From the NCBI GenBank assembly GCA_027030605.1, contig JALVEV010000104.1, positions 1 to 12,010 on the forward strand: DNA of 12,010 bases. Reading direction: 5' to 3'. This DNA comes from Campylobacteraceae bacterium. GTDB lineage: Bacteria; Campylobacterota; Campylobacteria; Campylobacterales; Sulfurovaceae. This document shows, piece by piece, positions 1 through 6,299 of this stretch (positions are counted from its first letter, which is position 1; every line of letters starts with the position of its first letter). The notes below the pieces were generated by a model. That model was not told where the DNA came from. It worked only from the letters and a program-made list of their open reading frames with translations, and did not search any database. Both the position numbers and the translations under genes were made by a program.

Positions 1-872
1 ATCTCTAATTCTAACTGCATCACCGAAAGAGGTAACTTAAACCCTTGCATTTTAACTTCATCTTTTTGAGTAACTAAAAGAGAGGTAGCACCTACCTCTA
101 GCATCCTCTTTTTTAACTCATTTTCATTAAAAAAAGCATGGTCTTCAAGATAATACTCTCCTACTATACCTTTGGGTAAAAAAGGTTTTAAACGATGTGG
201 ATTTGAGATTGCAGTTGCTAAGAGCATCTTTTTAGTAATATTTTCTACTGTAACCACTCTTTTAAAATCTCTCTCTTCATAAAGAGATAAATCTGCAAAG
301 CTTTTCATAAAGAAAAACTCACGAAAAGGACCTGAAGGAAAAGGCATATAGTTTTTAATAGTTTGAGGAAAAAGTAAAATTTCATACTTTTTAATATCTA
401 CTCTATTGAACCCATCATCTAAAATGATGACTTCTGCACCTTTTTCTATAGCTTTTCCAATAGCAATATGACGATTTTCAGAGACAATAACAGAAGCATT
501 TGGTAGAGATTTTGCCATCAACATTGGCTCATCTCCTGAACTCTTTACATCAGTTAAAATCTCTCCTCTTATACTTACATTAATTAAACCTCTGCTCTTT
601 CGACCATACCCTCGTGAGACAATAAAAACATTTTGATACCTTTTAGCTAAAGTAATAACAAATGGTGTTTTTCCACTACCACCAACAGTTAAGTTACCTA
701 TACTAATAATAGGAATATTATAAGCTTTTTTAGGGGTTAAAAGTCGTCTAAAGAGCATTAAAGTGGCATAAAAAAGAGATAGTGGAGAAAGAAGAAAAAT
801 AATAACCCAATCACAAAGATTAGGCTTAAAGAAGAGTCTCTCAAAAAAAGAGACTAAATTCAAACTAAACAT
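1..872 (-). CDS. lpxK: Tetraacyldisaccharide 4'-kinase LpxK (3' end outside window)
   Basis: Inner-membrane kinase that phosphorylates the 4' position of the tetraacyl disaccharide 1-phosphate to make lipid IVA, a late Raetz-pathway step. I translated it by hand from the ATG at 872-870. A membrane segment lies at about residues 22-40 (DWVIIFLLSPLSLFYATLML), followed by the LpxK P-loop ISIGNLTVGGSGKTP (56-70), SRGYGRKS (86-93), SGDEP (112-116), LDDGFN (151-156) and VTQKDEVK near the end. The usual DDGxQH motif reads DDGFNR, so its Gln-His pair is not conserved. About 290 codons are visible against roughly 310-330 in the family, so only the last 20-40 residues are missing. The start codon overlaps the upstream stop as TAATG and has no Shine-Dalgarno sequence, so translation is probably coupled to the DegT gene. 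Identity is confident. Confidence 0.93.
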   Translation of the reverse strand, partial: MFSLNLVSFFERLFFKPNLCDWVIIFLLSPLSLFYATLMLFRRLLTPKKAYNIPIISIGNLTVGGSGKTPFVITLAKRYQNVFIVSRGYGRKSRGLINVSIRGEILTDVKSSGDEPMLMAKSLPNASVIVSENRHIAIGKAIEKGAEVIILDDGFNRVDIKKYEILLFPQTIKNYMPFPSGPFREFFFMKSFADLSLYEERDFKRVVTVENITKKMLLATAISNPHRLKPFLPKGIVGEYYLEDHAFFNENELKKRMLEVGATSLLVTQKDEVKMQGFKLPLSVMQLELE

Positions 873-2008
873 TAAATATGTGCATCTGCCACTTTTTTAA
901 CTGCTTCACAAACTTGCATAACTTCAGCATCAGTCATTGAAGGATAGATAGGAAGAGACATAACACGTTGAAATGCTCCTAACGCTACAGAGTAATCAAA
1001 TACTTTCATTGAGTATTTTTGTTTATAATATTCAGTTAAATGCAATGGCATATAGTGTACAGAGATATTAACACCCTCTTTTTTTAACTCATTTACAAAA
1101 TGGTCACGATTTTTATCAATCTCAACAATGTACTGAGTTACTACACTATCATCACTCAATTTAGGTAAACTAACATGATTAACTCCAGCAAGTTGCTCAT
1201 TATATATTTTTGCAATCTCTTGACGTCTTTGAATCATTGTTTCCAGTGCCTCAAACTCTGCTAGACAGAATGCTGCTTCTAATTGACTAAGGTCATATTT
1301 CCATCCAATATCAACTACATCATAAATATAATTTACAGAACCAAAAATATCACAATGTCTATTTTGCATTCCATGGAAACCTAATAGTCTTGCTTTTTCA
1401 TCAACAGATTTATCTTTACAGACTAAGATACCTCCATTAACTGTAGAGTTACAAAGATGTGGTGCAAAGGAAAATACTGTTATATCTGCCCCTGTATTTC
1501 CAATATAGCTCCCCTTATATGTTGCCCCCATTGCATTAGAAGCATCTTCAATAACTTTTACATTATACTCACTAGCTAGAGCATAAACTGCCTCTAAATC
1601 CATAACATATCCTGCCATGTGATTAACAATTATTGCTTTAAGTTTTTTACTCCTGTTTTTTTTCAGTGCCTCTTCTAACTTTCCTAGTTCAATCGTATAA
1701 TGCTCCCCTTCAATATCCACAAAGATAGGTTCAGCATCGAAATGACGTACTGTCTCAGGAACAGAAGGAAAAACATTAATACTACATATGACTTTATCTC
1801 CCCTTTTAAAGTCTAAAGCACACATTGCTAAATGTAAAGCTGATGTTCCACTTGTTGTAGCCAGAGCGTTTTCACACCCAATAAAGTTTTTAAAAGAGCT
1901 CTCCAGCTTTTCTACTTTTCTATTGTCAGAAAAAGTCAAAACATCATCTATATATTTTTTTGTATTTTCTTGGATTGATGGTTTAAAAAATTCTACTGTA
2001 TTTTGCAT
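872..2008 (-). CDS. DegT/DnrJ/EryC1/StrS family aminotransferase homologue lacking the PLP lysine
   Basis: Member of the sugar aminotransferase family (fold-type I, PLP). With ATG 2008 as start (378 aa), the family landmarks are SGTSALH (53-59, phosphate binding), the ring-stacking Asp in VIEDAS (Asp155), GWKYDLSQLEAAF (235-247), YMPLH (319-323) and LPIYPSMT (352-359). Where the family has FSFHPxK, with the lysine forming the Schiff base, this protein has FSFAPHL (179-185): Leu185 replaces the lysine, encoded by CTT at 1456-1454. The rest of the fold looks intact and the frame is open, so it is not an obvious pseudogene. A GTG at 2017 could add three residues, but it lies inside AAGTGA, which is better placed as a weak ribosome site for ATG 2008. 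It is coupled to lpxK by a TAATG overlap, which hints at an envelope or lipid A role. C. jejuni GnnB, a lipid A aminotransferase, is in this family, but the missing lysine argues against the same reaction here. Confidence 0.88.
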   Translation of the reverse strand: MQNTVEFFKPSIQENTKKYIDDVLTFSDNRKVEKLESSFKNFIGCENALATTSGTSALHLAMCALDFKRGDKVICSINVFPSVPETVRHFDAEPIFVDIEGEHYTIELGKLEEALKKNRSKKLKAIIVNHMAGYVMDLEAVYALASEYNVKVIEDASNAMGATYKGSYIGNTGADITVFSFAPHLCNSTVNGGILVCKDKSVDEKARLLGFHGMQNRHCDIFGSVNYIYDVVDIGWKYDLSQLEAAFCLAEFEALETMIQRRQEIAKIYNEQLAGVNHVSLPKLSDDSVVTQYIVEIDKNRDHFVNELKKEGVNISVHYMPLHLTEYYKQKYSMKVFDYSVALGAFQRVMSLPIYPSMTDAEVMQVCEAVKKVADAHI

Positions 2009-2040
2009 TTTATTCACTTTTTGTTAGTTTTATTCTATTT

Positions 2041-2072
2041 ATTATACTAAATTTATATTAAATAACATGTTA
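2041..2072 (-). promoter_or_regulatory. Promoter for degT-lpxK with a 10-bp palindrome near -35
   Basis: Read on the minus strand, TTTAGTATAAT ends in a perfect -10 hexamer (2046-2041). It predicts a start near 2034 and a leader of about 26 bases before ATG 2008. No good -35 is visible. Where the -35 would be, the perfect palindrome TAACATGTTA (2063-2072) could be an operator. The 2018-2148 gap holds nothing else beyond A/T runs. Confidence 0.55.
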
Positions 2073-2142
2073 AACATAATGTATTTTATCATGTTTTTTT
2101 GTGTTTTCATCTAATTATCTTATTTTTTTTATAATTTTTAAA

Positions 2143-2157
2143 GAAGAATCACTCTTC
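2143..2157 (-). terminator. Weak hairpin across the DUF455 stop codon
   Basis: GAAGA and TCTTC form a 5-bp stem with loop GTGAT on the minus strand, and the TGA stop lies in the loop. The downstream sequence is TTTAAAAATT, a poor U-tract, so termination would be weak. The stem may be coincidental. Confidence 0.2.
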
Positions 2158-2967
2158 ACACTCTATTTTTCCTAGTTTTTTTATCTCTAAACAAGAGAAA
2201 CCTGCCTCTTTTCGTGCAGTAACATTAACATGAGGTCGATGTTTTTCTAAAAGTTTATAACGTTTTAAAATATCAAAATAGATTTGAGACTCTTTACCTT
2301 TTACTTTACATAAATACTTAAACCAATAGTCACCCTTTTGAACATGCACAATCTCTTCCTCATAAATAATATGTAAAATATCAATTAAATACTTAACTGT
2401 AGGAATTTTTCTTTTATTTTCCAATTTTTTTAAGATTTGTGGAGTAACATCTAGCCCACTTGCTTCATAATATCTTGGAACAATTGCCATTCTATCTAAA
2501 AGATTTTTTGAGGTCTCTACAGATGCGTCAAACAGACCACTATGTACAGAAAAATCTCCATACTTAAACCCTAACTCTATAAGCAGTGATTCAAGCATTA
2601 AATAGTGTCTAATTTCATCTATTGCAACCTCTAACCAATCAATTTTATAGCGTTGATTCATTTCAGGATAACGATAGACAGCATCGAGTGCTAAATCAAT
2701 AGCTGAATACTCAATATGAGCAATCGCATGTACTAAAGAGGCTAAACCTTTAGGTGTATCAAAACCTTTTCGTGTAACCAACTGATATGGTTTCACGATT
2801 TTACATCTCTTTGCATAAGATGGAGTTTTGAACTCTAGAGGAGTAAAGTTTTGGGCATCTATCAATTCATTTTGGCTACAATACTCCAAACATTCTCTTG
2901 TCAACTTCTCTTTTATAGAGACGGAGTCACTTACAATGGCTTCTTCTAACACTTTATATAAATTCAT
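2149..2967 (-). CDS. Ferritin-like DUF455 family protein
   Basis: Matches the DUF455 pattern (Pfam PF04305, recognised from memory), a ferritin-like four-helix family of unknown biochemical role. With ATG 2967 as start (272 aa), the likely di-metal ligands are Glu86 (AHIEYSAIDLALDAVYR), Glu118 and His121 (DEIRHY), Glu168 (YYEASGLD), and Glu205 and His208 (EEEIVHV). The two ExxH pairs and outlying glutamates are the usual carboxylate-bridged di-iron layout. Other family signatures are DWLEVA, YGDFSVHSGL, RMAIVPR, GLDVTPQ, and AGFS near the C-terminus. A GTG at 2982 would add five residues, but it overlaps a consensus -10 box, so I prefer the ATG. That start has no Shine-Dalgarno sequence. It diverges from the hydrolase at 3005. 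A redox or hydroxylase-type activity is possible by fold only and cannot be assigned from sequence. Confidence 0.88.
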   Translation of the reverse strand: MNLYKVLEEAIVSDSVSIKEKLTRECLEYCSQNELIDAQNFTPLEFKTPSYAKRCKIVKPYQLVTRKGFDTPKGLASLVHAIAHIEYSAIDLALDAVYRYPEMNQRYKIDWLEVAIDEIRHYLMLESLLIELGFKYGDFSVHSGLFDASVETSKNLLDRMAIVPRYYEASGLDVTPQILKKLENKRKIPTVKYLIDILHIIYEEEIVHVQKGDYWFKYLCKVKGKESQIYFDILKRYKLLEKHRPHVNVTARKEAGFSCLEIKKLGKIECEE

Positions 2968-2973
2968 GACGAG

Positions 2974-2981
2974 ATTATACA
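2974..2981. promoter_or_regulatory. Overlapping divergent -10 elements between DUF455 and MBL genes
   Basis: The minus strand reads TATAAT at 2979-2974. This predicts transcription starting at or within a base or two of the DUF455 ATG at 2967, i.e. a leaderless message. The plus strand over the same bases reads TATACA (2976-2981), a weaker -10 that would serve the hydrolase gene. An alternative plus-strand -10 is TATAAA at 2957-2962. Confidence 0.4.
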
Positions 2982-3004
2982 CTATTTTTTACCTAAAGGC
3001 TACT

Positions 3005-3613
3005 ATGATGGAAATTAAGATGCAACCAATGGGAGTAACCCAAACCAACTGTTATATTGTTACTATAGATAACAAAGATTTAATTATTGACCCAGGGATA
3101 GGTGCAACCCAGTGGGTACTCAACAACACTAAAAACCCTATTGCTATTTTAAATACACATGGACACTATGACCATGTTTGGTCAAACTCTGAATTAAAAG
3201 ATAAATTAAAAGTTCCTCTCTATATTCAAAAAGAGGATGAGTTCATGTTAACAAAGTGTCCACTTGGTCAAAATGTTCCTCCTAGTCAAGCTGACTATTT
3301 AGTCAATGGAGATGAGGAACTTAATATAGATAATATCAGCGTATACTATAGACACTTTCCAGGACATACTCCTGGAAATTCAATTATTGAGATAGAAGAT
3401 GTTTGGTTTTCGGGTGATTTTATTTTTGACCAATCTATAGGCAGATGGGACTTCCCATTCTCTTCAGGAGAAGCGATGGTTAATAGTTTAGATAAAGCCA
3501 TGCAAATAGAAAAAAATTTTACTCTCTATCCAGGTCATGGAGTCTCTACAACTTTGAAAAAAGAGCAAAAAGGAATGCCAATTTGGAGAGAATATGTTAA
3601 AAATAACTCTTAG
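3005..3613 (+). CDS. Metallo-beta-lactamase-fold hydrolase, glyoxalase II/YcbL-like
   Basis: Cytoplasmic binuclear zinc hydrolase of the MBL superfamily, 202 aa. The metal-binding set is complete: THGHYDH (His52, His54, Asp56, His57), GHTPGN (His121), SGDFIF (Asp138) and YPGHG (His178). DPG (29-31) and SIGRWD (144-149) are as in the glyoxalase II-like, single-domain YcbL group. The C-terminal substrate-binding domain of true GloB is absent, so thioester hydrolysis is likely but the substrate is unknown. The start is set by TAAAGG at 2994-2999, five bases before ATG 3005. ATG 3008 is an alternative, and the open frame back to 2828 is antisense to DUF455. It diverges from DUF455 and converges on the response regulator, overlapping it by four bases. 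The last three residues are NNS. Confidence 0.9.
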   Translation: MMEIKMQPMGVTQTNCYIVTIDNKDLIIDPGIGATQWVLNNTKNPIAILNTHGHYDHVWSNSELKDKLKVPLYIQKEDEFMLTKCPLGQNVPPSQADYLVNGDEELNIDNISVYYRHFPGHTPGNSIIEIEDVWFSGDFIFDQSIGRWDFPFSSGEAMVNSLDKAMQIEKNFTLYPGHGVSTTLKKEQKGMPIWREYVKNNS

Positions 3614-3629
3614 GAGTTATTTGTTTTTT
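3601..3629. terminator. Bidirectional hairpin whose loop is two overlapping stop codons
   Basis: AAATAACTC (3601-3609) and GAGTTATTT (3614-3622) are perfect inverted arms. The four-base loop TTAG holds TAG of the plus-strand hydrolase and TAA (read in reverse) of the minus-strand regulator. On the plus strand the stem runs into TTTGTTTTTT, a good U-tract. On the minus strand it is followed by TTAAC, making a run of five T, which is weaker. The stem has only two G-C pairs. It probably ends plus-strand transcription at least. Confidence 0.6.
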
Positions 3630-4287
3630 CATAAGAAAATTTATATCCTCTACGTCGAACTGTATGTATAACTTGAAATCCTAAGATACTTTTTAATCGT
3701 TTTCTAATTTGATTAATTGCTACTTCAACTGTATTGTCACTGACATACTCTGGCTCTTCCCAAAGTGCATTAATAATCTCATCTTTAGAGAAGACTCTAT
3801 CTTCACGTAGTGCTAAATAGGCAAGAATATCAAAAGTTTTTCCATTTAATGAAACAATTTTATCATCATACTCAATCTTTTTATTAGCAATATCAATTAC
3901 TAATTTGCCAACATCTATCTGTGTTCCAAAAAGTTTTCTCATATTTGATAAAACTCGAACAGCGATTACTTCAGGAGAGTCTATAAAGTTAACTATCACA
4001 TCATCGACACCTAAAGAAAAAAGTCCTACTTGATTTTTTTCATTAGAAGTTACAACAATAATTTTAGTCTCTCTCTTCTTCTTCTTAACCTCATTGCTAT
4101 ATTTTTCTAAAGTATATTTTTCACCCTCATCCACAATAATGATTAACTCATAATGTCGAAAGTCTGTAAAGTTGGTTGCATCATACAAATCCTTTGCCGA
4201 ATCAACTATACAGATAAAATATTTCTCCAGTTCAAATTCTAATTCTTTAATGAATTCATCATCAAACCCAATGGTTAATATTCTCAT
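3610..4287 (-). CDS. hsrA: Atypical OmpR/PhoB-family response regulator, HsrA/CosR-like
   Basis: DNA-binding regulator, 225 aa, with an N-terminal receiver domain (1-118) and a C-terminal winged helix (about 125-220). The C-terminal part, LWEEPEYVSDNTVEVAINQ (175-193) with HTVRRRGYKF (208-217), closely resembles what I recall of H. pylori HP1043 (HsrA) and C. jejuni CosR, essential orphan regulators that work without phosphorylation. As in HsrA, the Asp (Asp53, in ELIIIVDEGE) sits one position late relative to the usual phospho-acceptor. The conserved switch lysine and proline of the KP(F/Y) motif are replaced by Asn100-Phe101 (GVDDVIVNF). AGGATAGAG lies just before the ATG. No histidine kinase is next to it. 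It could be the true hsrA orthologue or a diverged paralogue, and the symbol is used on C-terminal similarity. Confidence 0.82.
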   Translation of the reverse strand: MRILTIGFDDEFIKELEFELEKYFICIVDSAKDLYDATNFTDFRHYELIIIVDEGEKYTLEKYSNEVKKKKRETKIIVVTSNEKNQVGLFSLGVDDVIVNFIDSPEVIAVRVLSNMRKLFGTQIDVGKLVIDIANKKIEYDDKIVSLNGKTFDILAYLALREDRVFSKDEIINALWEEPEYVSDNTVEVAINQIRKRLKSILGFQVIHTVRRRGYKFSYEKTNNS

Positions 4288-4368
4288 CTCTATCCTATAT
4301 CTTTTTTATTAAAAAATAGTTATATCAAATTAAACTCATTTGAAAATAAAATATTTTTTTAACAATAT

Positions 4369-4429
4369 AATAATATTATTTTGTAAGTTTCAAATATCTA
4401 TCTAAAAGACTTATATTTGTTTAATTATA
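4369..4429 (-). promoter_or_regulatory. Candidate promoter and AT palindrome upstream of the regulator
   Basis: The minus strand carries GGTATAAT (TATAAT at 4429-4424), which would give a leader of about 130 bases for the regulator gene. Inside that leader is a perfect 12-bp palindrome AATAATATTATT (4369-4380). The 183-base gap 4288-4470 is otherwise low-complexity A/T and contains no reading frame I would support. Because the region is so AT-rich, a nearer weak -10 cannot be excluded. Confidence 0.35.
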
Positions 4430-4470
4430 CCTTATTTTTGAAGCTTTTGATGTTTTTTTTGCATTTTAGT

Positions 4471-5388
4471 CTATTTTTTTAATCTTTTTGCCTTTAAATA
4501 GACCCTTTTGGGTGCAGGATATCCTTCAACTGTTCTATTTTGGTTCTCTTTGTCTAAGAAATCACTTAATGATTGTGTATTAATCCACTCTGTTCGTCTC
4601 TGCTCATCAGGTTCTGTTTTAACAATATTTAAAACCTCTAACTCTTCAAAACCAGCTCTATAACACCAATTTTTTAGAGCATTAACAGTAGGGATAAAAT
4701 AGATATTTGCCATTTTTGAGTATCGGTCACGAGGTGTTAGACAGACCTCCTCTTCACCATCTATCATAAAAGTATCTAAAATAAGCTCACCTCCGACATT
4801 TAAACCTTTAAAGAGTGATTTTAACATTCCAATAGGGTCTGCTCTGTGGTAGAGTACTCCTAGACAAAATAGGACATCAAACTTATGTTCATAGTACTCT
4901 ACATGCTCTACACCTAAAAGTTCATATTTAATATCACTCTGTATAAAATGATTTAAAAAGTGAAATTGACAATAGGTTATGGCAGCAGGGTCAAACCCAA
5001 CAAGTCGCTTAGGATTCTCTTCCATCATTCTAAATAGATAGTAGCCATTATTACACCCTATATCCCCTACAATTTTATCTTTTAGATTAAAGTGAGGACG
5101 AAGTAAATTATACTTTAAGTTACTTTTCCACTCACTATCAATAAATGTTTTAGAGACCTGAAAAGGTCCTTTTCTCCAAGGATGCATCAATTTAGCACTA
5201 TCATAAATATATTTTTCATCTTTATCAGTTAAATTATCAGGAAGCATTTCAACGGTATCACCAAGAATAACTTTGGTATTTTCAGAAGTGGGAAGTGACT
5301 CAATCGCTTCCCAAAGAGGTTTTATATTTTTCCATTCAAGACAACGTAAACGCTCTTGACGCAACTTATCTAAATCAATTTTTTGCAT
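4471..5388 (-). CDS. cmoB: tRNA U34 carboxymethyltransferase CmoB
   Basis: Cytoplasmic enzyme that transfers a carboxymethyl group from carboxy-S-adenosylmethionine (made by CmoA) to 5-hydroxyuridine at the tRNA wobble position, giving cmo5U. At 305 aa it is close to the E. coli length (323). Diagnostic stretches are HPWRKGPF (69-76), the cofactor motif VGDIGCNNGYY (107-117) with GFDP (131-134), CLGVLYHRADPI (175-186), GGELILDTF (199-207), SKMANIYFIPT (224-234), RTEWI (265-269) and TVEGYPAPKR (286-295). It is the last gene of the cluster starting at 8408. Only two bases separate its ATG from the stop of the cyclophilin, with AAGA as a poor ribosome site, so it is probably translationally coupled. 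No clear terminator follows, and cmoA is not in the window. Confidence 0.95.
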   Translation of the reverse strand: MQKIDLDKLRQERLRCLEWKNIKPLWEAIESLPTSENTKVILGDTVEMLPDNLTDKDEKYIYDSAKLMHPWRKGPFQVSKTFIDSEWKSNLKYNLLRPHFNLKDKIVGDIGCNNGYYLFRMMEENPKRLVGFDPAAITYCQFHFLNHFIQSDIKYELLGVEHVEYYEHKFDVLFCLGVLYHRADPIGMLKSLFKGLNVGGELILDTFMIDGEEEVCLTPRDRYSKMANIYFIPTVNALKNWCYRAGFEELEVLNIVKTEPDEQRRTEWINTQSLSDFLDKENQNRTVEGYPAPKRVYLKAKRLKK

Positions 5389-5390
5389 TC

Positions 5391-5999
5391 TTATTTAACA
5401 ATAGCCTTTAAAATAGTCTGTTTATTAACTGGTCTATCAGCTCTACCTGTTTTTGTATTTTCAATTTTTTGAACAACATCTTTTCCAGAAATTACCTCTC
5501 CAAAAATAGTATATCCACCATTTAAAAACTCTGTAGGAACTGTTGTAATAAAAAATTGACTTCCATTAGTATTTGGTCCATGATTTGCCATGGCTAAAAG
5601 AAATGGTCTATCAAAAGTAACATTAGGTGCATACTCATTAACAAACTCTTTATGCCAAATAGATTCACCCCCTCGTCCTGTACCTGTTGGGTCACCACCT
5701 TGAATCATAAAACCTTTAATTACACGGTGAAAAATAAGCCCATCATAATAGCCCTCTTTTGCATGAGTTACAAAATTTTCAACTGCTAATGGAGCAACTT
5801 TGGGAAACATTTTAAGGGTAATATCTCCTTGGTTTGTTTTTAGAACAACAATTTCATCAGTTTTATTATTCTCAGTAGTAGTATTAGATAGAGCTTTCGT
5901 TACCTGCGTTGTTGAGACAGTTTTACTCTCTTTTGAGTTACATCCACTTAATAGAAGAAATCCAACACTCATTAGTGCTAATAGTAGTTTTTTTTTCAT
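5391..5999 (-). CDS. Cyclophilin-type peptidyl-prolyl cis-trans isomerase, lipoprotein
   Basis: Envelope protein-folding enzyme, 202 aa. The N-terminus is a lipoprotein signal peptide: KKK, a hydrophobic core, then LLSGC with the lipidated Cys20. A Ser/Thr/Lys-rich linker runs to about residue 48. The cyclophilin domain (50-202) has the catalytic FHRVIKGFMIQGGD (90-103, Arg92 and Gln100 matching Arg55 and Gln63 of human CypA) and NGSQFFIT (145-152). The position of CypA Trp121 is Phe158 (EFLNGG), a replacement common in bacterial cyclophilins. The start overlaps the previous stop as ATGA (5996-5999), and GAGAAAG supplies a ribosome site. Its place between the small unknown protein and cmoB points to cotranscription rather than a shared pathway. 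Confidence 0.94.
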   Translation of the reverse strand: MKKKLLLALMSVGFLLLSGCNSKESKTVSTTQVTKALSNTTTENNKTDEIVVLKTNQGDITLKMFPKVAPLAVENFVTHAKEGYYDGLIFHRVIKGFMIQGGDPTGTGRGGESIWHKEFVNEYAPNVTFDRPFLLAMANHGPNTNGSQFFITTVPTEFLNGGYTIFGEVISGKDVVQKIENTKTGRADRPVNKQTILKAIVK

Positions 6000-6295
6000 A
6001 TATCTTTCTCACATTTATCTATTTTTAACTCTTTAAGAAGTTCTGTAAAAAAACCTCCACCTACTCTATGAATATCATCATGAAACTCTATCACAACAGC
6101 ATGTAAATCTTCTCTATCTTTAGAAATTTTTTCAAAGATAAAAGGAGTCATTCCTGTTTTCTCTTTTACTATATCTATTGCTATAAAGATTTCATTTGTT
6201 AAGTTTTCATCATTTTCAAAAACTAAACTGAGCGTCTCATAACGCTCTTCCATTCTCATATGTGCTTTTATTCTACTACAGTTATCTACTGCCAT
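5996..6295 (-). CDS. Small conserved-looking hypothetical protein downstream of rny
   Basis: I do not recognise this 99-aa protein. I chose ATG 6295 because AAGG, formed by the last rny codons, lies eight bases upstream. An ATG at 6340 in the same frame would lie deep in rny and lacks support. The product is soluble and charged, with no signal peptide or membrane segment. Visible blocks are ERYETLSLVFEN (18-29), FIAIDIVKEKTG (37-48), DLHAVVIEFHDDIHRVGGG (63-81) and a C-terminal helix FFTELLKELKIDKCEKD. FHDDIH contains His and Asp residues that could bind metal, but this is speculation. It starts four bases after the rny stop and overlaps the cyclophilin start by four bases (ATGA), so it is firmly inside the operon and very probably translated. 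Confidence 0.8.
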   Translation of the reverse strand: MAVDNCSRIKAHMRMEERYETLSLVFENDENLTNEIFIAIDIVKEKTGMTPFIFEKISKDREDLHAVVIEFHDDIHRVGGGFFTELLKELKIDKCEKDI

Positions 6296-6299
6296 TATC

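Noticed and set aside
1788..2027. 79-codon plus-strand open frame
   Set aside because: Lies entirely antisense to the conserved N-terminal part of the DegT gene; composition is typical of a shadow frame.
2828..3004. 59-codon N-terminal extension of the MBL hydrolase
   Set aside because: Antisense to DUF455, has no family similarity, and the ribosome site AAAGG is placed for ATG 3005.
4441..4470. T-rich stretch after cmoB considered as a terminator
   Set aside because: The T-runs are on the plus strand, so the cmoB transcript would carry A-runs, and no stable hairpin was found.
5800..6036. 78-codon plus-strand open frame
   Set aside because: Antisense to the cyclophilin signal peptide and linker; no ribosome site or homology visible.
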